Below, piece after piece: positions 53,701-64,000 of a stretch of DNA of 64,000 bases. Under the pieces are notes generated by a model. It searched no databases and had not been told where the DNA came from. It worked only from the letters and a program-made list of their open reading frames with translations. Numbering within the stretch: the first letter of the stretch is position 1; each line of letters begins with the position of its first letter. Location of the stretch: NCBI RefSeq assembly GCF_024539815.1, contig NZ_JAHHIU010000003.1, positions 40,544-104,543 on the forward strand. Reading direction: 5' to 3'. The translations under genes were made by a program, and so were the position numbers. This DNA comes from Streptomyces hayashii. GTDB taxonomy: Bacteria > Actinomycetota > Actinomycetes > Streptomycetales > Streptomycetaceae.

Positions 53701-55744
53701 TCTGCCGACCTATGCCTTCCAGCGCCGCCGCTACTGGCTGGAGACCGCATCCTCCCGGCCCGGAACGACCGACTGGCGCCACCGCGTGACCTGGCATGCG
53801 GCCCCCGAGCCCCGGGGACGGTTCCAGGGCCGGCTGCTCGTGATCGCGCCGCCCGCCGAAGCCGCAGGTCAGACAGGGGAGCTGGCGGCGCTGCTGGCGG
53901 ACACCGGCGCCGAGGTGGTGTGGCGCGAGACGGCCACGGCCGACGCTTCACCGTCGTCGTACGCGGAGTTGCTGCGCGAGGCCGGCCCGGTGGCGGCCGT
54001 GCTGTCGCTGCTCGCCCTGGACACCGCGCCCGGCGCGAACGACGGAGTTCCCCGGGGCCTCGCCGCGACACTGGCCCTCATGCGGGCGCTGGCCGCCGGC
54101 CCGTCCGCGACACGCCTGTGGGTGGCCACGTCCGCCGCGCTGTGCACAGGCCCTGGGGACGAGAGCCCCGGCGATCCGGCGCAGGCACAGGTGTGGGCGC
54201 TGGGCCGGGTCTTCGGACTGGAGCACCCGGACAGCTGGGGCGGCCTGGTCGACCTGCCGGCGACCCCGGATGCCACGGCCGGCCGTCGTCTGGCGGCCGT
54301 GCTGGCCGGCGGCCTGGCCGACGAGGACCAACTCGCCCTGCGAGCCGGTGGCGTTGTCGTACGACGTCTCGTCCGCGCCGCCCGTCCCGTGGCCGCGCAG
54401 AGCGGCTGGCGTCCGCACGGCACGGTGCTGATCACCGGCGGCACGGGCGGCATCGGCGGTCTCGTCGCCCGGCGTCTGGCGCGTGAGGGCGTGGAGCGGC
54501 TGGTGCTGACGAGCCGTCGGGGCCCGGCCGCGCCCGGTGCGCGTGAACTCGTCGCCGAGCTGGCGGAGTCGGGCGTCGAGGTGGTCGTGGAGGCCTGTGA
54601 CGCGGCCGATCGTGAGGCGCTGGAGGCGCTCGTCGACCGGGTGGAGAAGGAAGGCGACCCCATCACGGCCGTCTTCCACGCCGCCGGCGTCATCGACACC
54701 GTCCCCGTCGACGTCACCGAACCCTTCCACCTGGCCACCGCCCACCGGGCCAAGGGTCTGGGCCTGCTGCACCTGGAGGAGGTGCTCGGCGACCGGCTGG
54801 AGGCACTGGTGCTGTTCTCCTCCGGCGCCACCGTCTGGGGCAGCGCCGGGTCGGCCGCCTACGGCGCGGCCAACGCGTTCCTGGACGCCTTCGCGGAGCA
54901 CCGGCGGCGCACGACCGGCCTGCCGGTGACGTCGATCGCCTGGGGACTGTGGGGCGGGGTCGGCATGGGGCAGGGCGCGCCGACCGAGGAACTGCTGCGG
55001 CGGGGACTGCGGCCCATGGACCCGGAGCGGGCGGTGACGCTGATGCTGGAGACGGTCGCCGCGGGCGAGACCACTTCGACCGTCGCCGACTTCGACCGGC
55101 CGGCCTTCCTGGAACTGTTCACGGCACGACGTCCCAGCCCACTGCTGTCCGGCCTCGCCGACCACTCCGGCGCGCCGGACGCCCTCGACGCCCCCGAGCC
55201 GGGGCGACCCGCCGACGCGCCCGGCGCCCGGCTGCGGGAGCGGCTCACCGCGCAGACCGCCGCCGAACGCCGGACCACGGTCCTGAGCCTCGTACGCGAT
55301 CACGCCGCCGCCGCCCTGGGCCACGCGGACGCCGACTCCGTCCACCCGGGCACCGCCTTCAAGGAGCTCGGATTCGACTCGCTCACCGCGGTGGACCTGC
55401 GCAACCGCCTGGTACGCGCCACCGGACTGACGCTGCCCTCCACCCTGGTCTTCGACCACCCCAACGCGGGAGCACTCGCCGACCTCCTGCTGCCCGACCT
55501 CGTGGACGACGAGACGGACCCCTGGCGGGACGCCCTCGCCGACCTCGACCGCCTGGAGGCCTCCGTGGTGTCCGCCACCGCCCCCACGGCCGAGGCCCGC
55601 ACCGCGCTCGGCAACCGGCTGCGCACCCTCGTCGCCCATCTGGACGGAGGCGGCCCGCACACCGACGGCGGCGGCGACGTCGTCGAGGCGACGACCGCCG
55701 ACGAACTGCTCGCACTGATCGAGGACGAGTTCGGCACGGGCTGA
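44786..55744 (+). CDS. Type I PKS-2: extension modules 2 and 3
   Basis: 3,652 residues from ATG 44786. A docking coiled coil (1-33) leads. Module 2: KS (Cys208 in ETACSSS), AT (Ser658 GHSQG, YASH 755-758), DH (about 925-1220; His962 in [10 protein letters not shown], Asp1137), ER (about 1420-1720; NADPH loop [11 protein letters not shown] near 1560, LGMYPG Tyr suggesting a 2S methyl), KR (GATGTLG; L1819-D-D marks B type; Tyr1876) and ACP (Ser2049). Module 3: KS (Cys2284), AT (Ser2733, YASH about 2830), KR (A1-like, Trp3351/Tyr3359, no LDD) and ACP (Ser3532). A C-terminal docking region follows. Both ATs are methylmalonyl type. Module 2 should fully reduce to a methylene; module 3 should leave a hydroxyl. 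All catalytic residues I could check are intact. Confidence 0.95.
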   Translation: MTTSTEQILDALRASLKETERLRRANKALTEAAHEPIAIVGMACRLPGGVRGPEDLWRLVADGADAIGPLPADRGWDIDALYDPDPDKPGTFYVDRGGFIDDVADFDADFFGISPREALAMDPQQRLLLETSWEALERAGIDPHTLSGTTSGVFVGAAFQGYGGGGHQPLPDGLEGYLLTGTITSVASGRVAYTLGLEGPALTVETACSSSAVALHLACRSLRQGECGLALAGGVSVLTTPWSFVEFSRQGGLARDGRCKAFSADADGIGWADGVGVLVLERLSDAQRLGHRVLAVIRGSAAGQDGASNGLAAPSGPAQQRVIQEALADAGLTPADVDAVEAHGTGTTLGDPIEAHALLATYGQHRAGGEPLWLGSLKSNIGHSQTASGVVGVIKSVLALEHGVLPKSLHVDEPSPHVDWSAGAVRPLAEARTWPRTGRPRRIGVSSFGVSGTNVHLLLEQAPEPAAPGPRTADAPRPLATAVPAPWVLSGHGAPALAAQAGRLADFAESGAAGLAAVGRALAARSTFPDRAVVFGAGVRERVTALREIAAGSTDPADCAVATASPREAVFVFPGQGAQWAGMGRELLATSPVFAASIAECEVALAPYVAWSLTDVLDQGADLEHVDVVQPALWAVMVSLAALWRSAGVEPAAVVGHSQGEIAAACVAGALSLEEGARVVALRSKAITRLAGTGGMVSVSADAERVEPLLAEGLGIAAANGPRSVVVSGEAVALDGFLAACAEAGVEARKVAVDYASHSAMVEALEEEITGALAGLTSRAPAVPMLSTYTGTWVEAGDLDARYWYGNLRHRVRLADAVGELASGGHELFVEVSPHPVLATVVQDFLDEYAAGVALGTLRRDHGGAERFLRSLGQAYVHGAQVDWAALYADTDAEPVELPTYAFQRRRYWLEGSAQGPADAAGLGLAAVGHPLLAAATSLADDEALVLTGRLSTRAQPWLADHAVTGAVLLPGTAFVELAFRAGDLTGCDLVDELTLHTPLTVPDRGAVRVQVRVAAPDPATGARALTVHARPEAADGDAEQETQGEWTLHATGTLTTGAPAPAPAPDTGRWPPAGAVPLDVDDLYPRLALAGYGYGPAFRGLRAAWRDGDEIYAEAALPDGHDDQAARYGIHPALLDAALHAAGFAGFLEADGAADGGNTAPRLPFSWSGVTLSAVGAKALRIRLTRTGEDTVAVTFTDPAGGPVAAVDALVLRPASTPAPSTAADGLHRVAWTPVELPAAAPAAHWAVLGDDPLGIAPALHLPRHADRDALAALEPAPSGVLTSWAVPDGPPPQAARTLLARALDDVQRWLADDRLAGARLVVVTRNACPADDWQDCDPVASALTGLLSTAQSEHPDRLVLVDTDGHPASWRALPGFVATGEPRGALRRGEARVPRLAPAADDAPLPLPADAPAWRLAVDTPGTLDHLALVPWPAATAPLTRGQVRIAVRACGVNFRDLLITLGMYPGEALLGSEGAGRIVEVGPGVTDLAVGDRVTGMLVGGFGPLAVTDRLKVTRVPESWTWERAASVPVAFTTAWYALDDLAALAPGEKVLVHAAAGGVGMAAVQIARHLGAEVYATASPAKWDALRELGLDDEHIASSRDTEFASAFPGMDVVLNSLTGEFVDASLSLLGEGGRFVEMGKTDIRDGGRPGVRYRAFETGESGDERLREILDDVVALIEDGALRPPPHRTWDVRRAPEALRHIQRARHVGKVVLSVPSALDPEGTVLVTGATGTLGALVTRHLVAEHGVRRLILASRSGADAPGAGDLLADLAAAGAEATLTACDTADRDALRALLDSVPADRPLTAVVHTAGALDDGVLSALGPDRFDTVLRPKADAAWHLHELTAHQDLAAFVLFSSAAGVFGNAGQGNYAAANAFTDALAQHRRALGLPATSLAWGLWEERTGLTGRLDAGDVGRMRRTGVTALDSARGLALFDAALSAAQPLLVPIALDRSGLRRQARSGSLPALLRTLVRTAPARRTAAAAAAPDDAGHALAHRLAAATPEEADRVLTDLVRGHAATVLGHEAATAVDLDRAFRDLGFDSLTAVELRNRLSAATGLRLPATLVFDHPTPQRLAAHLRETLLGGVTAPTDSAFTQTRQSREDDEPLAVVAMSCRFPGGVASPEDLWRLLADGGDAVGGFPEDRGWDLTALYHPDPDHPGTCYSRHGGFLHDAAEFDAALFGISPREALAMDPQQRLLLEVTWEAFERAGIVPSSVRGERVGVYVGAGPSTYGGALEDAPDGLEGHLMTGNATSVASGRLAFAFGLEGPAVTVDTACSSSLVALHMAVGALRCGEVSMALAGGVSVMSTPGGLMAFSRQRGLAADGRSKAFSADADGMGMAEGVGMLLVERLSDARRRGHPVLAVIRGSAINQDGASNGLTAPNGPSQQRVIRAALADAGLTAADVDAVEAHGTGTPLGDPIEAQAILATYGDRGADRAPALIGSVKSNIGHTQAAAGVAGVMKMVMALRHGLLPRTLHADEPSAHVDWSAGSARLLTQARPWPAEGRVRRAAVSSFGISGTNAHVVLEQAPDEEPAAGAPVPPVVDLGGLLPWVVSARGTAAVAGQAARLAAFAGSEPDAAAVAAGLVAGREVFASRAVLTGRSVTELAAAARALADGTEAPGLVTGEAAGGDRVVFVFPGQGPQWAGMGRELLTSSTVFAESIATCETALAPYVDWSLTDVLAGDDAVWERSDVVQPVLWAVMVSLAAVWRAAGVEPAAVLGHSQGEMAAACVSGALSLEDGARVVALRSKPIMRLAGTGGLLLVFAHLDRVEPLFIEGIGVAAVNGPRSVVVSGSEEALAAFLAVCTDAGLRARRVAIDYASHSPMVEDIEAEILEALAGVTSRAPEVPMLSTSTGEWVEAGDLDAAYWYGNLRHRVRLAEAVGELADAGHRLFVEVSPHPVLTPAVQDCLDERGGGVVLGTLRRDQGGPERLLTSLADAFVHGAPVDWRTLLPAAPAARVDLPTYAFQRRRYWLETASSRPGTTDWRHRVTWHAAPEPRGRFQGRLLVIAPPAEAAGQTGELAALLADTGAEVVWRETATADASPSSYAELLREAGPVAAVLSLLALDTAPGANDGVPRGLAATLALMRALAAGPSATRLWVATSAALCTGPGDESPGDPAQAQVWALGRVFGLEHPDSWGGLVDLPATPDATAGRRLAAVLAGGLADEDQLALRAGGVVVRRLVRAARPVAAQSGWRPHGTVLITGGTGGIGGLVARRLAREGVERLVLTSRRGPAAPGARELVAELAESGVEVVVEACDAADREALEALVDRVEKEGDPITAVFHAAGVIDTVPVDVTEPFHLATAHRAKGLGLLHLEEVLGDRLEALVLFSSGATVWGSAGSAAYGAANAFLDAFAEHRRRTTGLPVTSIAWGLWGGVGMGQGAPTEELLRRGLRPMDPERAVTLMLETVAAGETTSTVADFDRPAFLELFTARRPSPLLSGLADHSGAPDALDAPEPGRPADAPGARLRERLTAQTAAERRTTVLSLVRDHAAAALGHADADSVHPGTAFKELGFDSLTAVDLRNRLVRATGLTLPSTLVFDHPNAGALADLLLPDLVDDETDPWRDALADLDRLEASVVSATAPTAEARTALGNRLRTLVAHLDGGGPHTDGGGDVVEATTADELLALIEDEFGTG
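54407..54687 (+). repeat. KR-domain tract almost identical to one in PKS-1 (copy 2)
   Basis: Partner of 33198-33478: the same length of 281 bases with about seven differences by eye, in the module 3 KR. Both KRs are A1-type, so exchange would not alter the predicted stereochemistry. Confidence 0.75.
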
Positions 55745-55842
55745 CGGCGGCCGCCGCTGCCACGGCCCGCTCCCGGCCCGGCGCCCCGTGCCCCGGCACA
55801 TCTCCAGCACCCGCACACGTGGACTCATGGAAATGGCGTGAC

Positions 55843-58800
55843 ATGTCCAACGAAGACAAGCTCCTCAGCCGCCTGAAGTGGATGACCGGCGAGCTGCGCC
55901 AGGCCCGCCGCAGGGCCGGCGAACTGGAGTCACGTGCGCACGAGCCGATCGCCGTCGTCGCCATGGCCTGCCGCTACCCCGGCGGGGTGCGCTCGCCCGA
56001 GGACCTGTGGGACCTCGCCCTGAACGGACGCGACGCCATCGGCGACTTCCCGCAGGACCGCGGCTGGGACCTGGACCGCCTCTCCGGCCGGGGCCCGGAC
56101 CGCGCCGGAGCCAGCGACACCCTGCGCGGCGGGTTCCTCGACGCCGCCGGGGACTTCGACGCCGACTTCTTCGGAATCTCACCCCGCGAGGCCCACGCCA
56201 TGGACCCGCAGCAGCGGCTGCTGCTGGAGACCTCCTGGGAGGCGCTCGAACGCGCCGGCCTCGACCCCACCGCCGTTCGCGGCCGGCGGATCGGCGTGTT
56301 CGTCGGCGGCTCCCCGGCCGGATACGGCACCGCGGTGCGCGCCGGGGAGGGCGGCGGCGACGGCTACGCGCTGACCGGCGACGCCACCAGTGTCCTGTCC
56401 GGGCGGATCGCCTACTCCCTGGGTCTGGAAGGCCCCGCCGTCACGGTGGACACCGCCTGCTCCTCCTCCCTCGTGGCGCTCCACCTGGCCGCCCAGGCCC
56501 TGCGCGGCCAGGAGTGCGCGCTCGCCCTCGTCGGCGGAGTGGCGGTCATGGCCACCCCGGAGGCGTTCGTCGAGTTCACCCGGCAGCGGGGCCTCGCCCC
56601 CGACGGCCGCTGCAAACCCTTCGCCGCCGGAGCCGACGGCACCGGCTGGGGCGAAGGAGTCGGCGTGCTCCTCGTGGAACGGCTGTCCGACGCCCAGCGC
56701 CTGGGCCACCCCGTCCTCGCCCTGCTCCGGGGCTCCGCCGTCAACCAGGACGGCGCCTCCAACGGCCTGACAGCCCCCAACGGCCCCTCCCAGCAGCGTG
56801 TCATCCGGCAGGCCCTCGACAACGCCCGCCTGTCCGCCGCCCAGATCGACACGGTCGAGTCCCACGGCACCGGCACCCGGCTCGGCGACCCCATCGAGGC
56901 GCAGGCCCTCCTCGCCACGTACGGGAGCAGCCGTCCCGACGACCGGCCGCTGTGGGTCGGCGGCCTGAAGTCCAACATCGGCCACACCCAAGCCGCTTCG
57001 GGCGTCGCCGGCGTCATCAAGACCGTCATGGCCATGCGTCACGGCATCCTGCCCCGCCTGCTGCACCTCGACGCCCCGACCCCGCAGGTCGACTGGTCGA
57101 CCGGCGCGCTCGCCCTGCTCGGCGAGACCACCCCCTGGCCCGAGACCGGCCGACCGCGCCGTGCGGCGGTGTCGTCGTTCGGCGTGAGCGGCACGAACGC
57201 CCACATCGTCCTGGAAGAGGCGCCCGAGCAGCCCGCGCAGGAAGACGCCGAGCCCCCCTCGACAGCGCCCGCGCCCCTGCCGTGGCTGCTGTCGGCCGCC
57301 TCCGCCGCAGCCCTCCCCGCCCAGGCGGCCAGGCTCGCGGACGCCCTCGACGCCGCCGGCACGACCCCCCGGTCCACCACCGACATCGCGTACTCCCTGG
57401 CCACCGGCCGCGCCGGCCTCCCGTTCCGTGCCGCCGTCGTCGGCGCCGACCACGCCGCCCTCCGGTCGGGGCTGCACGCCCTCGCCGTCGGCGGGACCGC
57501 CCCCGGCACCCTGACCGGCACGGTCACCGAGGGTTCCACCGCCTTCCTGTTCTCGGGCCAGGGCAGCCAGCGGGTCGGCATGGGCCGCGAACTGTACGAC
57601 GCCCATCCGGCGTTCGCGAAGGCACTGGACGAGGTGTGCGCGCAGTTCGACGGCGTGCTGGACCGCCCGCTGCGGGAGGTGCTGTTCGCGGACACGGACG
57701 GGGACGAGTACGGGGACGCCGTCGCGGACACGGACGGGGACGCCGTCGCGGCCGAGGGCGAGGGCGAGGGCGAGGGCGGTCTGATCGACCGGACGGAGTT
57801 CACGCAGCCGGCGCTGTTCGCTCTGGAAGTCGCTCTGTTCCGGTTGCTGGAGTCGTGGGGCGTCACGCCGGATTTCGTGGCCGGTCACTCGATCGGCGAG
57901 GTCGCTGCCGCTTATGTGTCAGGGGTGTGGTCGCTGGAGGACGCGTGTGCGTTGGTGGCGGCGCGTGGGCGGTTGATGGGTGCGCTGCCTGTGGGTGGTG
58001 CGATGCTGGCGGTGGAGGCGTCCGAGGCGGATGTGCTGGCGGTCCTGGACGAACGGGTGGCGGTCGCGGCCGTCAACGGTCCGTCGTCGGTGGCTGTGTC
58101 CGGGGACGCCGATGCGGTCGCCGAGTTGGAGGCTCGTTGGCGTGAAGAGGGTCTCCGAATCAAGCGGTTGACGGTCAGTCATGCGTTCCACTCGCCGTTG
58201 ATGGACCCGATGCTGGACGGCTTCCGTGCGGTCGCGGAGGGGTTGTCGTACGAGGCTCCGCGCATCCCGGTCGTCTCGAACCTGACCGGTGAGGTCGCGA
58301 CCGCCGAGGAGCTGTGCTCGCCGGACTACTGGGTCCGCCACGTCCGTGGGACGGTCCGCTTCGCCGACGGCGTCCGTACGCTCCACGAGCGCGGCGCACG
58401 GACCTACGTGGAGGTCGGCCCGAGCGCCGTCCTGTCCGCACTGGTCCGTGAGGCACTGGCGGCGACGGAACCGCCCGCCACCGCCGTCCCGCTGCTGCAC
58501 ACCCGCTCAACCGCCGTCCGCACGGAACCTCATGCGCTGGCCACGGCCCTGGCCACTCTGCACACGGGTGGCGTCGGCGTCGACTGGTCGGCTGTCTTCG
58601 ACGGCACCGGCGCCCGCCGCGTCGACCTGCCGACGTACGTGTTCCAGCACCGGCGATACTGGGCGCTGCCGCCCGCCCCCCAGGAGCCCGCCGACGACGC
58701 GGAGCTGTGGGACGCCGTCGCGCGCGGCGACGCGGACGCCGTGGCGCGGGCGCTGCTGCTGGACCCGGCCGACGACGCTTCCGGCGACGGTCTGCTGCCG

Positions 58801-61800
58801 GTGCTGGCCGGCTATCGCAGCCGTCGCCGGGACCGGGCCGCCGTCACAGGCTGGTACTACCGGGTGGGCTGGCGACCGCTGCAACCCGGTCCGCGGGCGG
58901 CGGCGGAAGGGCGTCGCCACTGGCTGCTCGTCGTCCCGGACCAGCCCGGGACGACGGACGACCGGGCCACGGACACCCTCACCCAGGACATCGTCCGCGC
59001 CCTCACCGAACGCGGCCACACCTGCGCCGTCGTGACGGTCCGCCCCGCCGACACCACCCCCGACACCCTGGCGGAACGCCTGGGAGCCACCCTCTCCGAC
59101 GGCGCTCCCGACGCCGTGCTCTCCCTGCTCGGCCCGCTCCTCACGGACCGCGCCCATCCCGAACTGCCCCTGCTGTCAGCCGCCTTGGCCGCGACCGCGC
59201 TCCTCGTGCAGGGGCTGCGGGAGGCCGCGGTCACGGCGCCGCTGTGGCTCGCGACCCGCGGAGCCGTCGACACCGGGCCCGACGAGCAGCTCACCGCACC
59301 CGGCCAGGGTCTGCTCTGGGGCTTCGGGCAGGCGCTCGCGCTGGAGGAACCGGACCTGTGGGGCGGGCTCCTGGATCTGCCGTCCCGGCTCGACGAACCG
59401 GCCGCCGGACACCTGTGCGCCGCGCTGAACGGAGCCTTCGGCGCCGAGGACCAGCTCGCCGTACGCCCCTCCGGCGTCCACGTCCGCCGCCTCGAACCAG
59501 CCTCCGACGCCCCCGCCACCGGCGCCCCCGCCTGGACGCCGCGCGGCACCGTCCTCATCACCGGCGGCACCGGCGGCCTCGGCGCCCACACCGCCCGCTG
59601 GGCCGCCCGGGCCGGAGCCGACCATCTCGTCCTGGTCGGCCGACGCGGTCCCGCCGCTCCCGGAGCCGAACGGCTCGCGGCGGAACTCACCGAACTCGGC
59701 GCACAGGTCACCCTCGCCGCCTGCGACACCGCCGACCGGCAGCAGCTCGCCGCGCTGCTGGACGGCCTCGACGACGACGGTCACACCCTGACCGCGGTCG
59801 TCCACGCCGCCGGGCAGCCCCAGTACGGCCCGCTGGCCGAGACCAGCCTGCGGGACCTGGCCGACATCACCGCCGCCAAGGTGCGCGGGGCGGCGCATCT
59901 CCACGAACTGACCCAGGAGCGCCGACTCGACGCGTTCGTCCTGTTCTCCTCCGTCGCGGGCGTCTGGGGCAGTGCCCAGCAGACCGCCTACGCGGCGGCC
60001 AACGCCTACCTCGACGCCCTCGCCCGCCACCGCGCCGGCCTGGGCCTGCCCGCGACCGCCCTCGCCTGGGGCCCCTGGGCCGGCGACGGCATGGCCGCCA
60101 CCGAGGAGGCCAGGTCCCATCTGCGCCGCCGGGGCCTCAACCCCATGGACCCGCAGCGCGCTCTGCTCGCCCTCCAGCACGTGACGGCTCCGGACACCGT
60201 CGTGGCCGACATGGACTGGCAGCGCTTCGCGCCCGGCTACACGTTCGCCCGCCCGCGCCCCCTGATCAGCACCGTTCCGGCAGCTTCGGCCGCTCTCGAC
60301 AGCGGCTCCGCCGCACCCGACCGGGAGGACGGGGCGCCCTGGACCACCCTGCTCACCCGGACCCCGGCCGCCGACCGGGCCACCGTCCTGCTCGACCTGC
60401 TCCGCGCCGAGACCGCCGCCCTGCTGGGACACTCCGCCCCGGCCGCCGTGGCGCCCCTGCGTGCCTTCAAGGATCTCGGCTTCGACTCCCTCACGGCCGT
60501 GGAACTGCGCGACCGCATCACCGCTCACACCGGGCTCGCCCTCCCCGCCGCCCTCGTCTTCGACCACCCCAACGCCCAGGCGCTCACCGGCCATCTCCTC
60601 GCCAGGCTGCTGCCCGACGGCGACCTCGCCGACGGTCGGCCGGAGCCGGCGGAGTCGGCGGAGTCGGCGGAGTCGGCGGAGTCCAAGGCTGCCGACGGCG
60701 AACCGATCGCCGTCGTCGGCATCGCCTGCCGCTACCCGGGCGGCGTGGAGTCACCGGAAGACCTCTGGGACCTGGTGGCGGCCGGACGGGACGCCGTCGG
60801 CCCCTTCCCCGCCGACCGGGGCTGGGACCTGGACGCCCTCCACGACTCCGACCCGGGCCGGCCCGGCACGAGCTATGCCCGCGAAGGCGGATTCCTCGAC
60901 GCGGTCGCCGACTTCGACGCCGACTTCTTCGGCATCTCCCCGCGCGAAGCGCTCGCCATGGACCCGCAGCAGCGGCTGCTGCTGGAGACCTCCTGGGAGA
61001 CGTTCGAACGCGCGGGCATCGCCCCCGACGCCGTACGCGGCTCCCGCACCGGAGTCTTCATCGGCACCAACAGCCTCGACTACGGCGTCCTCCTCCGCGA
61101 CACCGGCACCCCCACAGAGGGCCACCTCGTCACCGGCAACGCGGCCAGCGTCGTATCGGGCAGACTGGCGTACGTGTTCGGCCTGGAGGGCCCTGCTCTC
61201 ACGGTGGACACAGCGTGTTCGTCGTCACTGGTCGCCCTGCATCTGGCAGTACGCGCACTGCGCGAGGGCGAGTGCGACCTGGCCCTCGCTGGCGGTGTCA
61301 CGGTCATGGCGACGCCGGATTCCTTCATCGAGTTCTCCCACCAGCGCGGCCTCGCCGCCGACGGCCGCTGCAAGGCGTTCGCGGCGGCGGCCGACGGCAC
61401 CGGATGGGGCGAGGGCGCAGGTGTGCTCCTCGTCGAGCGGCTCTCCGACGCCGAACGCCTCGGCCACCCGGTACTGGCGGTGGTGCGCGGCACGGCGGTG
61501 AACCAGGACGGCGCGTCCAACGGCCTGACCGCCCCCAACGGCCCCTCCCAGCACCGCGTGATCCGCCAGGCACTCGCCGACGCGGGCCTGAACGCCACCG
61601 ACGTCGACGCGGTCGAGGCGCACGGCACCGGCACGGCGCTGGGCGACCCGATCGAGGCGCAAGCGCTGCTGGCGACATACGGCCAGGAGCGCGACCTGCC
61701 CGTCCTGCTGGGGTCGGTGAAGTCCAACATCGGTCACACACAGGCCGCTTCGGGCGTCGCAGGGGTCATCAAGATGGTGATGGCCATGCGGCACGGAGTG

Positions 61801-64000
61801 CTCCCGCAGACCCTGCACATCGACGAGCCGTCCCCGCACGTGGACTGGTCGGCCGGCGCGGTGGAGCTGCTGACGGAGCCGGTCGCCTGGCCCGGGACCG
61901 GCCGACCACGCCGTGCGGCCGTGTCCTCGTTCGGCGTCAGCGGCACCAACGCACACGTCGTGGTGGAGGCGCCCGACGCCCCCGCTCCCGCCTCGGTCAC
62001 GGCCCCGACGCCTGACGGGCACGCTCCCCGTCCTTCCCGTGTCCCGGTCGTGATCCCGCTCTCCGCCCGGGGTCCGGCCGCACTGGCCGCCCAGGCCGGA
62101 CGACTGCGCCACCACCTGACGTCCCACCCGCTCCGGCCCGCCGACGTAGCCCACACCCTGGCGACCGGCCGGAACGCACATGACCAAAGGGCGGTGCTGG
62201 TCGCCACGGACACAGACGAACTCGTCTCACTGCTGGGCCGGTTGGCGGCCGCGCCGCAGGATCACGCAGAGTCCGTGAACGACGGACGCACAGCGTTCTC
62301 GTTCTCCGGACAGGGCAGCCAACGGGTCGGCGCGGGACGGGAGTTGTACAACGCGTACCCCGTGTTCGCCGCCGCGTTGGACGAGGTGTGCGCGCAGTTC
62401 GACGGCGTGCTGGACCGTCCGCTGCGGGAGGTGCTGTTCGCGCAGACGGACGGGGACGCGGACGGGACCGGTGCCGGGACCGGTCTGCTCGGCCGGACGG
62501 AGTTCACGCAGCCGGCGCTGTTCGCTCTGGAAGTCGCTCTGTTCCGGTTGCTGGAGTCGTGGGGCGTCACGCCGGATTTCGTGGCCGGTCATTCGATCGG
62601 CGAGATCGCTGCGGCCTATGTGGCCGGGGTGTGGTCGCTGGAGGACGCGTGCGCGCTGGTCGCGGCGCGTGGGCGGTTGATGGGTGCGCTGCCTGCGGGT
62701 GGCGCAATGCTGGCGGTGGAGGCGTCCGAGGCGGATGTGCTGCCGTTGCTGGACGAGCGGGTGGCGGTCGCGGCCGTCAACGGGCCGTCGTCGGTGGTGG
62801 TGTCCGGGGATGCGGACGCTGTCGCCGAGTTGGAGGCGGGCTGGCGTGAAGAGGGCCTGCGCGTCCGTCGGCTGACGGTCAGTCATGCGTTCCACTCGCC
62901 GTTGATGGACCCGATGCTGGAGGACTTCCGTGCCGTCGCGGAGGGCCTGACGTACTCGGCTCCACGGATCCCGGTCGTCTCGAACCTGACCGGTGAGCTT
63001 GGGACCGCGGAGGAGCTGTGCTCGCCGGACTACTGGGTCCGCCATGTCCGGGAGGCCGTCCGGTTCGCGGACGGCATCGCCGCGCTGCGTCGCGCGGGCA
63101 TCCGTACGTTCCTTGAGCTCGGCCCCGACGGGGTCCTGAGCGGCATGGCCCTGACCGCGTCCGCCCCGCTGGACGAGGCGGCGGAGAAGGCGGGCGACGA
63201 CGCGGCGCGCACGGTCGCCGTGCCGTCGCTGCGGCGCGGCCACAGCGAGACGGTCACGATGCTGACGGCCGTCGCAGCGCTGTACGTGCGTGGAGTGCCG
63301 GTCGACTGGGCCGTGCTGACCGCCGGCGGACGTCGGGTCGAGCTGCCGACGTACGCCTTCCAGCACGAGCGGTACTGGCTGGACGGCACGGGGGCACAGC
63401 CGACCGGCGGGGCCGGAACCGACGCGGGTTTCTGGCGGGTCGTCGAGCGCGGTGACGTGGAGGAGTTCAGCCGTGTGCTCGGCGTGGACGCCGGGGAGGT
63501 ACTGGAGGGCGCCGGCGCGGTGCTGCCCGCCCTGGCGGAGTGGTGGCAGCGCAGGCGGGCCGCCGCCCAGGCCGACGGATGGCGTTACCGCGTCGCGTGG
63601 CGTCCGGCGTCCGGCATCGGCACGGTAGGCGCGGAAGCCCGGCCGGCCGGCCGCTGGCTCGTGATCACCACCGGAGCCGACGGCGACGGCGAGGTGCCGG
63701 TGTGGATCGGCGGGACGCTGGGCTCGGCCGGCGTCGACACCGTGTCGCTGGTCGTGTCCGGCGAGGGCCGGGCCGCCCTCGCCGACAGGATCGCCGCCGC
63801 CGCAGGAGACGCCCCGCTGGGCGGAGTGCTGCTGCTCGCCGAGGGCGAGACGACGGAGGCCACCACCGGCGTGCTCACCGCGATCCAGGCACTTGCGGAC
63901 GCGGGCGCCACCATCGAGGGCCGCGTGTGGTGTGTGACGCGTGGTGCGGTGTCTGTCGGTGATGGTGATGGTGTGGTGCGGCCGGGGTTGGCTGCGGTGT
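55843..64000 (+). CDS. Type I PKS-3: extension module 4 and start of module 5 (runs off the edge)
   Basis: Open from ATG 55843 to the window end, at least 2,719 codons. The frame is continuous, as checked at the active-site codons. The start is supported by the docking coiled coil [20 protein letters not shown]; the ribosome site is weak. Module 4: KS (Cys206), AT (about 565-860; Ser683 GHSIG, HAFH 780-783: malonyl type), KR (about 1003-1440; Trp1375/Tyr1383, no LDD: A1-like) and ACP (Ser1549). Module 5: KS (about 1620-2045; Cys1792), AT (Ser2251 GHSIG, HAFH: malonyl type), then directly the structural half of a KR, with no DH between. It follows PKS-2 by 98 bases, probably on the same transcript. 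Confidence 0.93.
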   Translation, partial: MSNEDKLLSRLKWMTGELRQARRRAGELESRAHEPIAVVAMACRYPGGVRSPEDLWDLALNGRDAIGDFPQDRGWDLDRLSGRGPDRAGASDTLRGGFLDAAGDFDADFFGISPREAHAMDPQQRLLLETSWEALERAGLDPTAVRGRRIGVFVGGSPAGYGTAVRAGEGGGDGYALTGDATSVLSGRIAYSLGLEGPAVTVDTACSSSLVALHLAAQALRGQECALALVGGVAVMATPEAFVEFTRQRGLAPDGRCKPFAAGADGTGWGEGVGVLLVERLSDAQRLGHPVLALLRGSAVNQDGASNGLTAPNGPSQQRVIRQALDNARLSAAQIDTVESHGTGTRLGDPIEAQALLATYGSSRPDDRPLWVGGLKSNIGHTQAASGVAGVIKTVMAMRHGILPRLLHLDAPTPQVDWSTGALALLGETTPWPETGRPRRAAVSSFGVSGTNAHIVLEEAPEQPAQEDAEPPSTAPAPLPWLLSAASAAALPAQAARLADALDAAGTTPRSTTDIAYSLATGRAGLPFRAAVVGADHAALRSGLHALAVGGTAPGTLTGTVTEGSTAFLFSGQGSQRVGMGRELYDAHPAFAKALDEVCAQFDGVLDRPLREVLFADTDGDEYGDAVADTDGDAVAAEGEGEGEGGLIDRTEFTQPALFALEVALFRLLESWGVTPDFVAGHSIGEVAAAYVSGVWSLEDACALVAARGRLMGALPVGGAMLAVEASEADVLAVLDERVAVAAVNGPSSVAVSGDADAVAELEARWREEGLRIKRLTVSHAFHSPLMDPMLDGFRAVAEGLSYEAPRIPVVSNLTGEVATAEELCSPDYWVRHVRGTVRFADGVRTLHERGARTYVEVGPSAVLSALVREALAATEPPATAVPLLHTRSTAVRTEPHALATALATLHTGGVGVDWSAVFDGTGARRVDLPTYVFQHRRYWALPPAPQEPADDAELWDAVARGDADAVARALLLDPADDASGDGLLPVLAGYRSRRRDRAAVTGWYYRVGWRPLQPGPRAAAEGRRHWLLVVPDQPGTTDDRATDTLTQDIVRALTERGHTCAVVTVRPADTTPDTLAERLGATLSDGAPDAVLSLLGPLLTDRAHPELPLLSAALAATALLVQGLREAAVTAPLWLATRGAVDTGPDEQLTAPGQGLLWGFGQALALEEPDLWGGLLDLPSRLDEPAAGHLCAALNGAFGAEDQLAVRPSGVHVRRLEPASDAPATGAPAWTPRGTVLITGGTGGLGAHTARWAARAGADHLVLVGRRGPAAPGAERLAAELTELGAQVTLAACDTADRQQLAALLDGLDDDGHTLTAVVHAAGQPQYGPLAETSLRDLADITAAKVRGAAHLHELTQERRLDAFVLFSSVAGVWGSAQQTAYAAANAYLDALARHRAGLGLPATALAWGPWAGDGMAATEEARSHLRRRGLNPMDPQRALLALQHVTAPDTVVADMDWQRFAPGYTFARPRPLISTVPAASAALDSGSAAPDREDGAPWTTLLTRTPAADRATVLLDLLRAETAALLGHSAPAAVAPLRAFKDLGFDSLTAVELRDRITAHTGLALPAALVFDHPNAQALTGHLLARLLPDGDLADGRPEPAESAESAESAESKAADGEPIAVVGIACRYPGGVESPEDLWDLVAAGRDAVGPFPADRGWDLDALHDSDPGRPGTSYAREGGFLDAVADFDADFFGISPREALAMDPQQRLLLETSWETFERAGIAPDAVRGSRTGVFIGTNSLDYGVLLRDTGTPTEGHLVTGNAASVVSGRLAYVFGLEGPALTVDTACSSSLVALHLAVRALREGECDLALAGGVTVMATPDSFIEFSHQRGLAADGRCKAFAAAADGTGWGEGAGVLLVERLSDAERLGHPVLAVVRGTAVNQDGASNGLTAPNGPSQHRVIRQALADAGLNATDVDAVEAHGTGTALGDPIEAQALLATYGQERDLPVLLGSVKSNIGHTQAASGVAGVIKMVMAMRHGVLPQTLHIDEPSPHVDWSAGAVELLTEPVAWPGTGRPRRAAVSSFGVSGTNAHVVVEAPDAPAPASVTAPTPDGHAPRPSRVPVVIPLSARGPAALAAQAGRLRHHLTSHPLRPADVAHTLATGRNAHDQRAVLVATDTDELVSLLGRLAAAPQDHAESVNDGRTAFSFSGQGSQRVGAGRELYNAYPVFAAALDEVCAQFDGVLDRPLREVLFAQTDGDADGTGAGTGLLGRTEFTQPALFALEVALFRLLESWGVTPDFVAGHSIGEIAAAYVAGVWSLEDACALVAARGRLMGALPAGGAMLAVEASEADVLPLLDERVAVAAVNGPSSVVVSGDADAVAELEAGWREEGLRVRRLTVSHAFHSPLMDPMLEDFRAVAEGLTYSAPRIPVVSNLTGELGTAEELCSPDYWVRHVREAVRFADGIAALRRAGIRTFLELGPDGVLSGMALTASAPLDEAAEKAGDDAARTVAVPSLRRGHSETVTMLTAVAALYVRGVPVDWAVLTAGGRRVELPTYAFQHERYWLDGTGAQPTGGAGTDAGFWRVVERGDVEEFSRVLGVDAGEVLEGAGAVLPALAEWWQRRRAAAQADGWRYRVAWRPASGIGTVGAEARPAGRWLVITTGADGDGEVPVWIGGTLGSAGVDTVSLVVSGEGRAALADRIAAAAGDAPLGGVLLLAEGETTEATTGVLTAIQALADAGATIEGRVWCVTRGAVSVGDGDGVVRPGLAAV
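57791..58320 (+). repeat. AT tract near-identical between modules 4 and 5 (copy 1)
   Basis: From GGACGGAGTTCACGCAGCC onward, module 4 AT DNA matches module 5 (62494-63023) almost base for base, including long error-free runs before the GHSIG codon. Codon choice in both copies is more G-ending (GTG, TTG) than in flanking DNA, a sign of a shared recent origin. Confidence 0.7.
60643..60689 (+). repeat. In-frame 9-bp tandem repeat in the ACP-KS linker
   Basis: GCGGAGTCG is repeated about four times, encoding (Ala-Glu-Ser)4 in the linker between ACP-4 and KS-5. It is a slippage-type microsatellite in a flexible linker, so its length may vary between strains without harming the enzyme. Confidence 0.75.
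62494..63023 (+). repeat. AT tract near-identical between modules 4 and 5 (copy 2)
   Basis: Partner of 57791-58320. Just upstream both ATs carry Asp/Gly-rich insertions of different length, built from GACGGGGACG-like units (57690-57780 and about 62450-62485), as if expanded by slippage. Confidence 0.7.

Noticed and set aside
55844..64000. Frameshift in PKS-3, suspected because several overlapping frames looked partial
   Set aside because: The frame from 55843 stays consistent at the active-site codons of both modules (Cys206, Ser683, Tyr1383, Ser1549, Cys1792, Ser2251) and is simply open at the window end.

Overview
The window is high-GC actinobacterial DNA, almost certainly Streptomyces or a close relative. 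The signs are strong G/C bias at third codon positions, GTG starts, GGAGG-type ribosome sites, Streptomyces-type IS110 and IS630 elements, and giant modular type I polyketide synthase (PKS) genes. It falls into two parts: an accessory, insertion-scarred stretch (1 to about 24.2 kb) and the left part of a PKS biosynthetic cluster (about 24.2 kb to the end, running off the right edge).

Left part. 1-2.2 kb: a flavin monooxygenase and a TetR-type regulator, with matching GAAC...GTTC palindromes at both promoters. 2.4-7.2 kb: a graveyard containing an acyltransferase-3 pseudogene cut by an IS630 scar, an intact IS110-family element, a decayed second copy of it, and fragments of other genes ending in a kdpD kinase-domain remnant. 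7.4-10.8 kb: small stress or housekeeping genes (DUF4118 membrane protein, alpha/beta hydrolase, TerD-like protein, FMN reductase). 11-12.8 kb: a double-GNAT acetyltransferase and a small protein on the minus strand. 13.0-20.8 kb: an operon of a YqiJ-like membrane protein, a YqiK-type flotillin, a 1,627-residue AAA+ 'DNA repair ATPase'-type protein and a PGPGW-like small membrane protein. 20.9-24.2 kb: more debris, a DUF6924-type protein and a second, unrelated IS110 element ending about 20 bp from the first cluster gene.

PKS cluster. A three-gene minus-strand redox operon (Rieske oxygenase, a 58-residue Cys-containing protein, ferredoxin-type reductase) diverges from the first PKS. PKS-1 (26.8-34.5 kb) is KSQ-AT-ACP plus KS-AT-KR-ACP. 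PKS-2 (44.8-55.7 kb) is KS-AT-DH-ER-KR-ACP plus KS-AT-KR-ACP. PKS-3 (55.8 kb to the edge) is KS-AT-KR-ACP plus KS-AT-(KR...). AT motifs predict methylmalonate for the loader and extension modules 1-3 and malonate for modules 4-5. The early chain is therefore a propionate-primed, alpha-methylated polyol with one fully reduced position. Between PKS-1 and PKS-2 lie a ferredoxin, a P450, two paralogous alpha/beta-hydrolase-like proteins with a Cys at the nucleophile position, a stand-alone NRPS-type methyltransferase, an ABC exporter and a berberine-bridge-type FAD oxidoreductase.

The strongest non-gene signal is a shared promoter layout. A 19-bp G-rich direct-repeat element, consensus TAGGGGnCCGnnTAGGGGT, lies 22-23 bp upstream of a TAnnnT -10 box before PKS-1, the P450, the second hydrolase-like gene and PKS-2. 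This points to one cluster-specific activator, encoded outside the window.
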